60,297 nt of DNA, from positions 1-60,297 of the forward strand of contig SVTD01000006.1 of the NCBI GenBank assembly GCA_015063955.1, read 5' to 3'. This document shows positions 42,842-52,268 of the stretch, one piece after another. How positions within the stretch are numbered: position 1 is the first letter of the stretch; each line of letters starts with the position of its first letter. Made by a program: the position numbers and the translations under genes. The notes beneath the pieces are model-generated. The model made no database searches and was not told the DNA's origin. It was given only the letters and a program-made list of their open reading frames with translations. The DNA is from Oscillospiraceae bacterium (lineage in GTDB: Bacteria > Bacillota > Clostridia > Oscillospirales > CAG-272).

Positions 42842-43831
42842 TCAGTCAGCTATTTCCTTTTTCATATTGTCGTATAACGTGCGGAGGTATCCTTCTGATT
42901 CCTCTTTAAGATTCTCCTCTGCAAGACGGGAGATGTCTTCGCCGATAAGGGCGCGGATATCGTCGGGAAGAGAGGAATAAACGTGAACGGTCTCGCCGTC
43001 CCTCGGGTGGGGAAAGGAGCAGTATGCCGCGTGAAGAGCGTGACGTGTGATCCTTTCGTCATCTCCTCCGTAAAGATAATCTCCTATAAGGGGACAGCCG
43101 ATCGCCGAGAAGTGTACTCTCAGCTGATGAGTTCTTCCCGTAACGGGGGATGCGATGACCACACATTCGCCGCTGTCCTTGTCTGTGTACACTCTTTTGT
43201 AAACGGTAACTGCCCGTCTTGCCCCCTCCTCAGAGGGGTCTGCAACGCGGCGGGTTATTATGCTGTCGGCGCAGCGCTTCATATGAAGGTCGATGACGCC
43301 GTACTCCTCCGGAGGAGCACTTCTCAGAACGGCAATGTACATCTTGCCTATCCTTCCCGAGATCATTGCACGCCCAAGCTTGTGGGCTGCGAGGTGGTTG
43401 TTTGCGGTTATCATAAGACCGCTTGTGTCTCCGTCAAGACGGTTGACAGGGCGGAAAACGTAGGGAGAGCCGCTGTAGCGGAATGCAAGCGCATTGGCTA
43501 CTGTATCGTCCCGGTGGCTGAAGGAGGGATGGGCAGGCATGGCGCGGGGCTTGTCGGCAACGGTAACGTCGCTGTCCTCAAAGGCTACCTTTAAGGGGAT
43601 GTCAACGGGTATGATGTAGGGAGAGGTATCCTCAGCCCGGTCCTCATCGGCAAGGCAGAGGGTATCGCCTGCCTTCAGAACGTAACGCACCGTAACGAAG
43701 GAACCGTTTACCGTGATGCCGTTTTCTCTCGCCTTGAGCTTTTTGAGAAGCCCCGAGGAAAAGCCGAGCCCCTTTTTCAAAAAGTCCCTTATTGTTTTTC
43801 CCTGGTTTTCTTCTGTTATGACTATCGTCAT
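42842..43831 (-). CDS. RluA-family pseudouridine synthase (copy A)
   Basis: A 329-residue enzyme converting uridines in rRNA or tRNA to pseudouridine. An N-terminal S4-like region (about 10-70, GLLKKLKARENGITVNG) is followed by the catalytic domain with NRLDGDTSG (catalytic Asp) near 125 and GRTHQLRVH near 235. It overlaps the lnt stop by 4 bases. It is related to, but distinct from, copy B at 45440. The exact RNA site is unknown. Confidence 0.92.
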   Translation of the reverse strand: MTIVITEENQGKTIRDFLKKGLGFSSGLLKKLKARENGITVNGSFVTVRYVLKAGDTLCLADEDRAEDTSPYIIPVDIPLKVAFEDSDVTVADKPRAMPAHPSFSHRDDTVANALAFRYSGSPYVFRPVNRLDGDTSGLMITANNHLAAHKLGRAMISGRIGKMYIAVLRSAPPEEYGVIDLHMKRCADSIITRRVADPSEEGARRAVTVYKRVYTDKDSGECVVIASPVTGRTHQLRVHFSAIGCPLIGDYLYGGDDERITRHALHAAYCSFPHPRDGETVHVYSSLPDDIRALIGEDISRLAEENLKEESEGYLRTLYDNMKKEIAD

Positions 43832-45432
43832 TTTTTGATTTCTCTTTTCTTGTTTTCTATTATTGAAAAAACTGCAACAAAGCAGGAATACGCAAAGGAA
43901 AGCCCGACGAAAAGGTTGCCGGTCAATGAGTAAAGGGTACGACTCTCAATAAAGGCAACGTCGGCGGTGGCATAGCCCTCGGTGCTGTCGCCTACCGAGT
44001 CAAGTATCCTGCCGTCGGGGTCGATCACGGAGGAGATACCGGTGTTTGCACTGCGTACGACGTATCTTGAGCTTTCAACAGCTCTCAGCTGTGCCTGCGC
44101 GTTGTGCTGACGAAGAGCCGTGCTGCCTGAAAACCAGGAGTCGTTCGTTGAAATGCAAATAAGAGCGGCGCCGTCTCTTACGCTTTCGATGCATAGATTT
44201 TCGTATATCGAATCAAAGCAGATAAGGCAGCCTACCTTTCCGTTTTCCGTTTCGATTATTTCCGTGCCCTCGCCGGGTGACAGGGGCACCTCAATGGCAG
44301 ACATCTGAGCCAAGGGAGGAAAGACCGTTTTTATAAGATCCTCAAGGGGAGTGTATTCTCCGAAGGGAACGAGATGGCGCTTTTTGTATACGGTATCCCC
44401 CACCGTGCCGTCGGGAGAAAGAAGACGGGCGGTGTTATAGAGCCTTTTGCCGTCCGATTCAAAGGAGGTAACGATGATCTCGCATTCAGTCTCGTCAGAG
44501 AGAAGGCCGTAAAACTCGTTCATTCTGTAGTTGAAACGGTAATCGTAGGGGATCGCAGTTTCCGGCCAGAGGATAAGACGTGCGCCATTTTCTGACGCCT
44601 TTCGTGAAAGGGTGCGGTAGACCTCCATGGTATGACCTTCCTTGTCGTCCCACTTATCCTCAAAGCGGATATTGCCTTGGATCGCGGCTACGGTCACACT
44701 TTCGTCAGGATCCTCGGGAAGCGCCATTTTAACGGCGCCGAAGGTGAGGTCAGAGATAAAGACGAGCAGAGCTGCAGATGCATACAAGGCCGCCCTTTTG
44801 CGCTCCTTCGAAAGAAGCTCCCGTGCAGAAAGCGCAAGAAGGCAGGAGACGAATACCATAATGAAGGTGATAAAATAGCTGCCGAAAAGTGATGCTGACT
44901 GAACGAGGGGAAGAAATCCCGTCTGTCCCACGGCAAAGCGTCCCCATGGAACGCCTGCCCATGTAAGAGTGTGGGCGTATTCCGAAAGCACCCACAGCGC
45001 AGAAATGAAAAGCGCACTGAGAAGGGGGTGCTTTTCAAAGAATCCTCTTTTTCTTGCAAAGGCCAAAAAAACGAATACAAATGAGGAAACGATGCTCTGC
45101 AAAAGAGGGATGCCGCAGGTAGCAAGTATTACGGTAAGGAGAGCCTCAGTCTTGCTGAAACCCAGAAAATCCAAGGGATAAAGCTCTGAAAACCAGTAAA
45201 AAACCACGACGCCGAAAAACCAGAAAAAGCTCATACCCCGCAGATATGCGCGGGGGTATGAGTCTTTATCTCTTTTTTCGCAAAGCTCCCGGAATAAAAC
45301 GGGAGCGGGAGCCACCCAGCCGATAGCCCATAGAGAGGGAACGGCGATGGGAAGGGCGCTCAGAGCACCGCAGGCGCAGTAGAGAAGAAAGCGCAAAAGT
45401 GTTCTGATTGGTTTCTTTTCGGATTTTTCCAT
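43828..45432 (-). CDS. lnt: Apolipoprotein N-acyltransferase
   Basis: A 534-residue enzyme that adds the third acyl chain to lipoproteins. The start is ATG 45432, since codons before it overlap copy B. About six to seven N-terminal membrane helices (to about 200) precede a nitrilase-type domain. The catalytic triad is present: Glu in LWPETAIP, Lys in YKKRHLVPFGEY, Cys in LICFDS. A C-terminal helix closes the protein. It fits the lipoproteins in this window. It lies between two rluA-type genes in one operon. Confidence 0.93.
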   Translation of the reverse strand: MEKSEKKPIRTLLRFLLYCACGALSALPIAVPSLWAIGWVAPAPVLFRELCEKRDKDSYPRAYLRGMSFFWFFGVVVFYWFSELYPLDFLGFSKTEALLTVILATCGIPLLQSIVSSFVFVFLAFARKRGFFEKHPLLSALFISALWVLSEYAHTLTWAGVPWGRFAVGQTGFLPLVQSASLFGSYFITFIMVFVSCLLALSARELLSKERKRAALYASAALLVFISDLTFGAVKMALPEDPDESVTVAAIQGNIRFEDKWDDKEGHTMEVYRTLSRKASENGARLILWPETAIPYDYRFNYRMNEFYGLLSDETECEIIVTSFESDGKRLYNTARLLSPDGTVGDTVYKKRHLVPFGEYTPLEDLIKTVFPPLAQMSAIEVPLSPGEGTEIIETENGKVGCLICFDSIYENLCIESVRDGAALICISTNDSWFSGSTALRQHNAQAQLRAVESSRYVVRSANTGISSVIDPDGRILDSVGDSTEGYATADVAFIESRTLYSLTGNLFVGLSFAYSCFVAVFSIIENKKREIKK

Positions 45433-45439
45433 AATGACC

Positions 45440-46417
45440 TCAGAAAAGGGAAAGGAAGGGAATGTTTTTTCGGTCTGCCTCGAAGGTCTTGCCGTCGAGG
45501 TACGCGAGAGGGCCGTCGCAAACTGAGAAGGAAAGACGGTAGGAATAGAGTGCCTGATACTTGTAGCCCATAGCTCGGTCGCCCCGATTCTGACCGTATT
45601 TGCCTTCTCCGAGGAGAGGATGGCCGATAGAGGCAAGATGAGCTCTTATCTGGTGGGTTCTGCCCGTTTCAAGATGGACCTCAAGGAGGGAAAGATCCTT
45701 TTCCTTTGAGTATTTTTCAGTTTTATAGGAGGTGATTATCTCCTTTGCTCCCTGTCTTTGGGCGGAGTAAACGGTAACGGTCTTCGTCTTTGAGTTTTTG
45801 AAGAGAAAGCCGCGCAGAGTGCCCGATGCAGGAGAGGGCCTTCCGTGTACGGCACACAGATACCTTTTATCAACACAGCCGTCCCTGATAAGGCGGTTTA
45901 TCTCCCTGAGAGCCTCGGCATTTTTTGCCGCAATAACAAGACCGCCCGTGTTGCGGTCAAGTCTGTTTGCAAGGGCGGGAGCAAAGGAGGATTCATCCTC
46001 GGGATCGTACTCGCCCTTTTTATATAGATATGCGCGGATAATGAAAATAAGCGTGTCCCGCTCCGGAATTGCGGCGGCGCCGTTTTCGCCCTTGTCTCCC
46101 GTATGGGAGAGCATTCCTGCCCGCTTATCGCAGATAATGAGATTCTCGTCCTCATATATTACTACGGGAGAGGCTTTTACCTTGTCGTATTCTCCCGTAT
46201 CTGCCTCAGCCTTTGAAAATTCATCGGGAATATAAAGCTCGATAACGTCGCCCTCGGCGAGCATCTGGTTTTCCTTGGCGCGCTTTCCGTTGACCTTGAC
46301 TCTCTTTTTTCTTATATACTTGTACATAAGGGACATGGGTATGCCCTTGAGAGATTTTGTCAGGAACTTGTCAAGACGCTGGCCGGCATCGTTTTTGTTA
46401 AGTATAAATTTCTGCAT
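45440..46417 (-). CDS. RluA-family pseudouridine synthase (copy B, RluC/RluD type)
   Basis: A 325-residue enzyme. An N-terminal S4 RNA-binding domain (about 15-75, LDKFLTKSLKG, RVKVNGKR) is followed by a catalytic domain with NRLDRNTGG and the late motif GRTHQIRAHLA. The start is ATG 46417, where S4 homology begins; upstream codons belong to upp. No ribosome site is visible, and the upp terminator lies directly before it. Substrate could be 23S rRNA. It ends 7 bases before the lnt start. Confidence 0.92.
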   Translation of the reverse strand: MQKFILNKNDAGQRLDKFLTKSLKGIPMSLMYKYIRKKRVKVNGKRAKENQMLAEGDVIELYIPDEFSKAEADTGEYDKVKASPVVIYEDENLIICDKRAGMLSHTGDKGENGAAAIPERDTLIFIIRAYLYKKGEYDPEDESSFAPALANRLDRNTGGLVIAAKNAEALREINRLIRDGCVDKRYLCAVHGRPSPASGTLRGFLFKNSKTKTVTVYSAQRQGAKEIITSYKTEKYSKEKDLSLLEVHLETGRTHQIRAHLASIGHPLLGEGKYGQNRGDRAMGYKYQALYSYRLSFSVCDGPLAYLDGKTFEADRKNIPFLSLF

Positions 46418-46418
46418 A

Positions 46419-46451
46419 TTATAAAAAGGGGGACAGCCGGGAGACTGTCCC
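46419..46451 (-). terminator. Terminator of upp
   Basis: GGGACAG / CTGTCCC stem with an enclosed CCGGG part, and T5 on the minus strand, ending at the ATG of the next gene. Confidence 0.75.
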
Positions 46452-46457
46452 TTATAA

Positions 46458-47087
46458 TTATTTCGTTCCGAAGATTCTGTCGCCTGCATCGCCGAGGCCG
46501 GGAACGATATACTTGTGCTCGTTGAGCTTTTCGTCCATAGCGGCAATGTAGATGTCAACGTCGGGGTGATCTGCCATAACCTTTTCGGCACCCTCGGGAG
46601 CGCCCACAAGGCACATAAGGCGGATAAGCTTGCAGCCCTTGTTTTTGAGCATGGTGATAGCGTCGGAGGCGCTTCCGCCCGTAGCAAGCATGGGGTCAAC
46701 CACGATAACGAAGCGGTCGTCAATATCTGCGGGAAGCTTTGAATAATATTCAACGGGGAGATGAGTTTCGGGATCGCGGTAAAGACCGATGTGGCCTACC
46801 TTTGCAACGGGAACGAGAGCGAGAAGACCGTCAACCATACCGAGACCTGCACGGAGAATGGGAACTATGGCAAGCTTTCTGCCCGCAACCTTTTTTGCGA
46901 TCATTTTGGTAATAGGAGTCTCGATCTCAACATCTTCAAGAGGGAGATCTCGGGTTACCTCGTAGCCCATAAGCATAGAGATCTCGTTAAGAAGCTGACG
47001 GAAATCCTTGCTTCCGGTCTCAACCTCACGCATAATGGTAAGCTTGTGAGTGATAAGGGGATGATCGATGATATGAAGAGTGCTCAT
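46458..47087 (-). CDS. upp: Uracil phosphoribosyltransferase
   Basis: A 209-residue pyrimidine-salvage enzyme making UMP from uracil and PRPP. The PRPP site [14 protein letters not shown] is near residue 128 and the uracil-binding [11 protein letters not shown] ends the protein. ATG 47087 is preceded by AAAGGAG. The longer frame would begin within the promoter zone. Normal length. Confidence 0.97.
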   Translation of the reverse strand: MSTLHIIDHPLITHKLTIMREVETGSKDFRQLLNEISMLMGYEVTRDLPLEDVEIETPITKMIAKKVAGRKLAIVPILRAGLGMVDGLLALVPVAKVGHIGLYRDPETHLPVEYYSKLPADIDDRFVIVVDPMLATGGSASDAITMLKNKGCKLIRLMCLVGAPEGAEKVMADHPDVDIYIAAMDEKLNEHKYIVPGLGDAGDRIFGTK

Positions 47088-47117
47088 AAAATCTCCTTTG
47101 AAAAACGCTTTTTCTTT

Positions 47118-47146
47118 ATTATATCCCAATTCCCAACGTTTTTCAA
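47118..47146 (-). promoter_or_regulatory. Promoter of upp
   Basis: Minus strand: TTGAAA (47141-47146), 17 bases, TATAAT (47118-47123), about 30 bases before the ATG. Confidence 0.8.
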
Positions 47147-47157
47147 TAGGTTAATAT

Positions 47158-47286
47158 AAATTCGGTTTTGTCAGGAGGACTGGGGAGACGGGGAACGCAA
47201 AGGACTTTTTTACAAAAAAGTCCTTTGCGTCCTCCTCCCCCCAGTCCTCGCCCACCCAGTCCTCCTCCCCGATAAATCCGGATCTG
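47158..47286. repeat. Composite intergenic hairpin repeat, copy R5 (short form)
   Basis: The core is the inverted repeat GCAAAGGACTTTTTT / AAAAAAGTCCTTTGC (about 47198-47229), flanked by AGGACTGGGGAG and GTCCTCCTCCCC segments and ended by the degenerate tag CCGATAAATCCGGAT. It lacks the GTAACGCAATTC module of R1-R4. Confidence 0.8.
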
Positions 47287-47313
47287 AAGGTAGAAATCTT
47301 CACAATTTTGTTG

Positions 47314-47319
47314 TATAAT
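47314..47319 (+). promoter_or_regulatory. Close -10 box before the metallopeptidase gene
   Basis: TATAAT lies 7 bases before ATG 47326, and no ribosome site is seen. The mRNA may start at or near the ATG. Confidence 0.45.
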
Positions 47320-47325
47320 CGGTTT

Positions 47326-47886
47326 ATGATGTTTGAATATAAGCTTATAAGGGCGAAAAGGAAGACTGTGGGGATCACCGTATGCCGTGACGGCACCGTG
47401 ACCGTCAGGGCTCCCGCTCGCCTTTCAAAAAAAGAGATCGAAAAAATAATTGAAAAGCACCGGCCGTGGATCGAAAAAAAGCAGGCGCAGATACGGGAAA
47501 TAAACAGAGAGGAGCTGTCAGAGGATGATAAGATGCTCCTTCGCTCCCTTGCCGAAAGGATAATTCCCGAAAGACTTTCGAAAGCATCTGCAAAAACGGG
47601 GCTTATACCTAAAAAGGTACGCGTAAGCTCTGCCGAAAAGCGTTTTGGATCCTGCTCGTCGGCGGGGAGCGTGTCCGTGTCCTTCTATGCTATGATGTAT
47701 CCCGACGAGGCTATAGAGCTTATTCTTTATCACGAGCTGTGCCACCTTGTTCATATGGATCACTCCGCTGATTTTTACAGGCTGCTGTCCTCGTTTCTCC
47801 CCGACCACAAGGAGAGAAAGTTGCTTTTGAAAAACGCAAGGCTTACGATGGAAGAGGTAAGAAAAAAGTATTCCGATTATCTTTGA
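47326..47886 (+). CDS. YgjP-like (DUF45) zinc metallopeptidase
   Basis: A 186-residue protein of the YgjP/DUF45 family, related to the WLM and SprT groups. Motif HELCHLVHMDHS supplies two zinc His, with a third His downstream. It begins with ATG ATG at 47326-47331; the alternative TTG at 47308 lies upstream of the TATAAT. Family members are often located near restriction or repair genes, but none is next to this one. Cytoplasmic. Confidence 0.9.
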   Translation: MMFEYKLIRAKRKTVGITVCRDGTVTVRAPARLSKKEIEKIIEKHRPWIEKKQAQIREINREELSEDDKMLLRSLAERIIPERLSKASAKTGLIPKKVRVSSAEKRFGSCSSAGSVSVSFYAMMYPDEAIELILYHELCHLVHMDHSADFYRLLSSFLPDHKERKLLLKNARLTMEEVRKKYSDYL

Positions 47887-48037
47887 TGCTCAAAATACTG
47901 CAAAAAACAGACACGGTGTGCCTCTTTTCAAAAATAATATCAAAAAATCCTCAGATTTTTCAAAGAAAAAAGTAAAAAAGTAATTTTTTGCGTATATTAT
48001 AACAAAGACTATGCTACAGAGGAAAGGAGATGCTTTT

Positions 48038-49051
48038 GTGACAGTTGCCGAATTGTTTTGCGAGCGCGAAAAGCAAACGCTGTCCCCCTATGCCTTTCTC
48101 ACCTCGAACACCAAGGGAAGGGACTACGCATACACCCCCTGCCAGAACAGAACAGAGTTTCAGCGGGACAGGGATAAGATCATCCATTCCAAGGCGTTCC
48201 GAAGGCTTATGCACAAAACTCAGGTGTTCCTTTTCCCCGTGGACGAGCATTACAGGACAAGACTTACCCATACTCTCGAGGTAGCACAGATCGCACGCAT
48301 CATATGCCGTGCGCTGATGCTCAACGAGGACCTCTGTGAGGCGGCGGCTCTCGGTCACGACCTTGGACACACCCCCTTCGGTCATGCGGGAGAAACGGTG
48401 ATGCAGGAATGCTTCGACCCTGAGTTCACTCATTATAAGCAGTCTGTGAGAGTAGTTGAGCGGCTTGAAAACGGCGGCGAGGGGCTTAATCTCACGGTCG
48501 AGGTCCGCGACGGTATACTTAACCACGCAGGAGATAATCAGGCGTCCACCCTCGAGGGCAGGATCATCAAGTTCGCAGACCGTATCGCCTACATAAACCA
48601 CGATATCGACGATGCCTGCCGTGCAGGTATACTTACCGTTGACGATATTCCAAAGGAGATTATTTCCGTTGTGGGTAAGGGGCACAGCCAGCGTATCAAT
48701 ACGATGGTCACCTCCGTTATTGACGGAAGCCGCGATAAGCCCGATATTATGATGACTCCCGAGGTAGGGGAGGCAATGCTTGAGCTTCGCGGCTTTCTTT
48801 TCGACGCAGTTTATAAAAACCCCGTTGCAAAGGGGGAAGAGGTCAAGGCAAAGAGTATGCTCAGGGATCTGTACGAATACTTTGTGTTCCATCCCGAGGA
48901 GATGCCGGACCTTTATTATTACAACACAGAATTCGAGCCTGTCGGTCGCTGTGTCTGTGATTATATTTCAAGTATGACCGACCGATACGCAATCGATATA
49001 TTTAAGAAACTGTTTATGCCGGCAGTGTGGCAGAAAAAGACGGATTATTAA
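48038..49051 (+). CDS. dgt: dGTP triphosphohydrolase-like HD enzyme
   Basis: A 337-residue HD-domain protein, start GTG 48038 with AAAGGAG 8 bases upstream. Metal motifs RLTHTLEVAQ near 72 and GHDLGHTPFGH near 102 are those of deoxynucleotide triphosphohydrolases, which cut dNTP to deoxynucleoside and triphosphate. This gene commonly lies before dnaG and sigA in Clostridia, as here, with 24 bases to the primase. Confidence 0.93.
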   Translation: MTVAELFCEREKQTLSPYAFLTSNTKGRDYAYTPCQNRTEFQRDRDKIIHSKAFRRLMHKTQVFLFPVDEHYRTRLTHTLEVAQIARIICRALMLNEDLCEAAALGHDLGHTPFGHAGETVMQECFDPEFTHYKQSVRVVERLENGGEGLNLTVEVRDGILNHAGDNQASTLEGRIIKFADRIAYINHDIDDACRAGILTVDDIPKEIISVVGKGHSQRINTMVTSVIDGSRDKPDIMMTPEVGEAMLELRGFLFDAVYKNPVAKGEEVKAKSMLRDLYEYFVFHPEEMPDLYYYNTEFEPVGRCVCDYISSMTDRYAIDIFKKLFMPAVWQKKTDY

Positions 49052-49075
49052 TGTTAAAGTGAGGGATATATTATT

Positions 49076-50845
49076 ATGGTACCTGCCAACGTGATCGAAG
49101 ACCTGAAATTCAGAAACAATATTGAGGACGTTATCGCGTCCTACGTGACTCTTTCCCGCTCAGGCTCAAACCTGAAGGGACTTTGTCCGTTCCACAGCGA
49201 GAAGACCCCGTCCTTTACGGTCTATTCCGGAGACGGACATTTCTACTGCTTCGGATGCGGCGCGGGAGGCGACGTTATCAGCTTCATAATGAGAATGGAG
49301 AATCTTGATTACAGAGCTGCCCTTGATTATCTTGCACAGCGCTGCGGAATAACTCTTCCCGATGACGATTCAAGGGAGAGAGGCGGCGTCAGCAGGCAGA
49401 GAGTCATTGAGATGAACCGCGCGGCGGCTAAGTTCTTCCATCATATGCTTATGAAAAGCGAGGAGGGACAGGCAGGACGGGATTATTTCGCAAAAAGAAA
49501 GCTGTCAGGAGCAACCATAAAGCATTTCGGACTCGGTTATGCGCCGAACAGCTACGACGGGCTGAAAAAGTATCTCAGAGAAAAGGGCTTTACCGATGAG
49601 GAAATGGTTGCGGGCTATCTGTGCCAGCGCAGCCGAAAAAACGAAAAGAATATCTACGACTGCTTTCGCGGCAGAGTAATGTTTCCGATCATCGACGTTG
49701 CGGGAAACGTAGTTGCCTTTGGTGGACGAGTTCTTGACGATTCCCAGCCGAAATACCTGAACTCCTCGGATACTCCTGCGTTCAAAAAATCAAGAAACCT
49801 CTTTGCTCTGAATTATGCAAAGAATAAAAAAGAAGATTATCTTATCCTCTGCGAGGGATATATGGACGTTATCGCCCTCCATGCCGCAGGCTTTACGGGA
49901 GCCGTGGCAACTCTTGGAACGGCAATAACCCCCGAGCAGGCAAGGATAATGAAAAAATATACGGATAAGGTCGTTATCTGCTACGACAGCGACGAGGCGG
50001 GACAAAAGGCGGCGGATAAGGCAATGCGCCTGCTTTCCGAGGTTGATATCTCCGTCCGCGTTATCCGTATTCCCGGCGCAAAGGACCCGGATGAATTTAT
50101 AAAATCAAACGAGCCCTACGGCGCGGTGCGCTTTCGTGAGGTCATAGAAAACGCAAGGACACCCTTTGATTATAAAATATTCCAGACCCTTTCCAAATAC
50201 GATATAAGCGATGCTGAGCAGAAGGTGAGAGCCGCAAAGGAGCTTTGCTACGCCATCGCCGACATACGCTCAAAGGTTGAGCAGGATATCTATATAAGAA
50301 AGGCTGCAAAGGCGCTGGAGCTTGATGCCGAGGGGATAAAGGCAGACGTTCGTGGCATTGCCAAAAGACGTGCCGCGGCCCAGAAGAAAAAGGACAGGGA
50401 AGAGCTTCTCAGAAATACTGCAAGGCTCGGCGACCGCGTTGATCCGGATTTTGCAAAGGAAAAGCGCTCGGGCGCGCTGGAAAGCACGGTCCTCGGACTG
50501 ATGCTGTACCGCCCCGAATATATCCAGCTTGATGCAGATAAGAGTCTTCTTGATCCCGAGATGTTCTTCTCGGAGCTTAACCGCAGACTTTATCTGAAAA
50601 TACGGGAATGCTACGACAGCGGAGGCTTTGAATTCGGTATGCTTTCCGAGGGCTTTTCTCAGGAGGAGATCTCAAAGGCGTCCGAGATGATAGCAAAGCG
50701 CAGAGCCCTTTCCAATAACGGAGAGGCGGCGTTCCTTGAATCTGTGGAGGCTCTTGCAATGGAAGCTGAAAAAATCAAAAACCGGGGATCGGATGCCGAT
50801 ATCGAATCGGTGATCGAGCGCCGGAGAAAAGAAAATAAAAACTGA
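49076..50845 (+). CDS. dnaG: DNA primase
   Basis: A 589-residue primase making RNA primers for replication. The N-terminal zinc finger (C37, H40, C58, C61; CPFH and CFGCG) is followed by the catalytic core and a TOPRIM domain with CEGYMDV near 256 and YDSDEAG near 302. The C-terminal helicase-binding region covers about 430-589. It is second in the dgt-dnaG-sigA operon. GAGGG lies before the ATG at a long spacing. Confidence 0.97.
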   Translation: MVPANVIEDLKFRNNIEDVIASYVTLSRSGSNLKGLCPFHSEKTPSFTVYSGDGHFYCFGCGAGGDVISFIMRMENLDYRAALDYLAQRCGITLPDDDSRERGGVSRQRVIEMNRAAAKFFHHMLMKSEEGQAGRDYFAKRKLSGATIKHFGLGYAPNSYDGLKKYLREKGFTDEEMVAGYLCQRSRKNEKNIYDCFRGRVMFPIIDVAGNVVAFGGRVLDDSQPKYLNSSDTPAFKKSRNLFALNYAKNKKEDYLILCEGYMDVIALHAAGFTGAVATLGTAITPEQARIMKKYTDKVVICYDSDEAGQKAADKAMRLLSEVDISVRVIRIPGAKDPDEFIKSNEPYGAVRFREVIENARTPFDYKIFQTLSKYDISDAEQKVRAAKELCYAIADIRSKVEQDIYIRKAAKALELDAEGIKADVRGIAKRRAAAQKKKDREELLRNTARLGDRVDPDFAKEKRSGALESTVLGLMLYRPEYIQLDADKSLLDPEMFFSELNRRLYLKIRECYDSGGFEFGMLSEGFSQEEISKASEMIAKRRALSNNGEAAFLESVEALAMEAEKIKNRGSDADIESVIERRRKENKN

Positions 50846-50874
50846 TTACCTATATGGGATGAAAGGAAAAATAA

Positions 50875-51975
50875 ATGGAACAGGAAAAGAAACAGTTTGA
50901 TATCAAGGCCCTTATTGAAAAGGGCAAGGCAAAGGGCTCTCTTTCCAATGCAGATATTATGGAAGCTCTTGAATTTGCCGATTTCGATATCGACCAGATC
51001 GAAAAGGTATACGATCAGCTTGAGGCAAACGGTATCGAGGTAACGACCTACGAGAATGCCCAGGAGATTGAGGAGATCGAAACTGAGGTGGGTCAGCTTG
51101 AAAGCGCCGAGGATATGGAAAAGGTGCTTCAGCAGGAGGGCCTTGTTATCGATGACCCCGTAAGAATGTACCTTAAGGAGATCGGTAAGGTATCCCTTCT
51201 CGATGCAGAGCAGGAGCTCAAGATCGCAGAGAAAATGGCAAACGGCGATGAGGCGGCAAAGCAGATGCTTATCGAAGCAAACCTCCGTCTCGTCGTAAGT
51301 ATCGCAAAGAGATACGTAGGTAAGGGAATGTTTTTCCTTGACCTTATTCAGGAGGGTAACCTCGGTCTTATGAAGGCTGTTGAAAAGTTTGACTATACGA
51401 AGGGATATAAGTTCTCTACCTACGCAACGTGGTGGATCCGTCAGGCGATCACCCGTGCTATTGCAGATCAGGCAAGAACCATCCGTATCCCCGTTCATAT
51501 GGTAGAGACCATACATAAGGTTTCCCGTTATCAGCGTCAGCTCCTTCAGGAGCTTGGCCATGAGGCGTCTGCCGATGAGGTTGCGGAGAAGATCGGTATG
51601 TCCCCCGAAAAGGTGCGTGAGATCATGAAGATCGCACAGGATCCCGTGTCACTGGAGACCCCTATCGGTGAGGAGGAGGACTCCCACCTCGGCGACTTTA
51701 TTCCCGATGACGATTCTCCCGCTCCCCAGGATGCCGCATCCTATGCAATGCTCCGCGAGCAGATCAGAGAGGTTCTCAATACTCTCACTCCCCGTGAGAA
51801 TCAGGTGCTCAAGCTCCGTTACGGTCTTGAGGACGGAAGGACCCATACTCTCGAGGAGGTTGGTAAGAAGTTCAACATAACCCGTGAGCGTATCCGCCAG
51901 ATCGAGGCAAAGGCTCTGAGAAAACTCCGTCACCCCAGCCGCTCCAAGCGTCTCAAGGACTTCCTTGACTCCTGA
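50875..51975 (+). CDS. sigA: Primary sigma factor (SigA/RpoD)
   Basis: A 366-residue sigma-70. Region 1.1 is acidic, region 1.2 begins at [12 protein letters not shown], region 2 has [19 protein letters not shown] (2.3-2.4), then regions 3 and 4 with the [23 protein letters not shown]. It ends [10 protein letters not shown]. It recognises the TTGACA/TATAAT promoters seen across the window. AAAGGA precedes ATG. It is last in the dgt-dnaG-sigA operon. No clean terminator is seen after it. Confidence 0.98.
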   Translation: MEQEKKQFDIKALIEKGKAKGSLSNADIMEALEFADFDIDQIEKVYDQLEANGIEVTTYENAQEIEEIETEVGQLESAEDMEKVLQQEGLVIDDPVRMYLKEIGKVSLLDAEQELKIAEKMANGDEAAKQMLIEANLRLVVSIAKRYVGKGMFFLDLIQEGNLGLMKAVEKFDYTKGYKFSTYATWWIRQAITRAIADQARTIRIPVHMVETIHKVSRYQRQLLQELGHEASADEVAEKIGMSPEKVREIMKIAQDPVSLETPIGEEEDSHLGDFIPDDDSPAPQDAASYAMLREQIREVLNTLTPRENQVLKLRYGLEDGRTHTLEEVGKKFNITRERIRQIEAKALRKLRHPSRSKRLKDFLDS

Positions 51976-52194
51976 TAAACGCTTTTTAGCTGTCGGGAAA
52001 TGACAGAATTGTTAATTTTATTGTGTCCGAACAGCTAAACAAATTGGCTTGATTTTGTGGCATTTGACAGAAAAATCGCCGATTGTCACAAAAGAGAATC
52101 TGCCCTATGCACGATTTTTACAATCAAAAAAGAAATGAATCGGAAAACGGTCTTTTCCTTGTGGGAAAAACGCACAAAGGGCAGGAAAATGAAC
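51976..52194 (+). other. Intergenic region after sigA
   Basis: AT-rich, no gene. A long-loop inverted pair TTTAGCTGTCGG ... CCGAACAGCTAAA (about 51986-52038) encloses a small CTGTC/GACAG hairpin. It lacks a T-tract, so it is not a typical terminator. Nothing matches a riboswitch I know. Confidence 0.5.
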
Positions 52195-52223
52195 TTGACA
52201 TAAAGTTATATTTGTTGTAAAAT
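52195..52223 (+). promoter_or_regulatory. Promoter of the second solute-binding lipoprotein gene
   Basis: TTGACA (52195-52200), 17 bases, TAAAAT (52218-52223), 45 bases before the ATG. Confidence 0.85.
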
Positions 52224-52268
52224 ATTAATGTTAAAGATGCGTAATTACGCCTTGAGGAGGATTCCCTA

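Noticed and set aside
51976-52268. A riboswitch or 6S-like RNA after sigA
   Set aside because: Only a loose long-loop inverted pair is visible, with none of the conserved elements I know.
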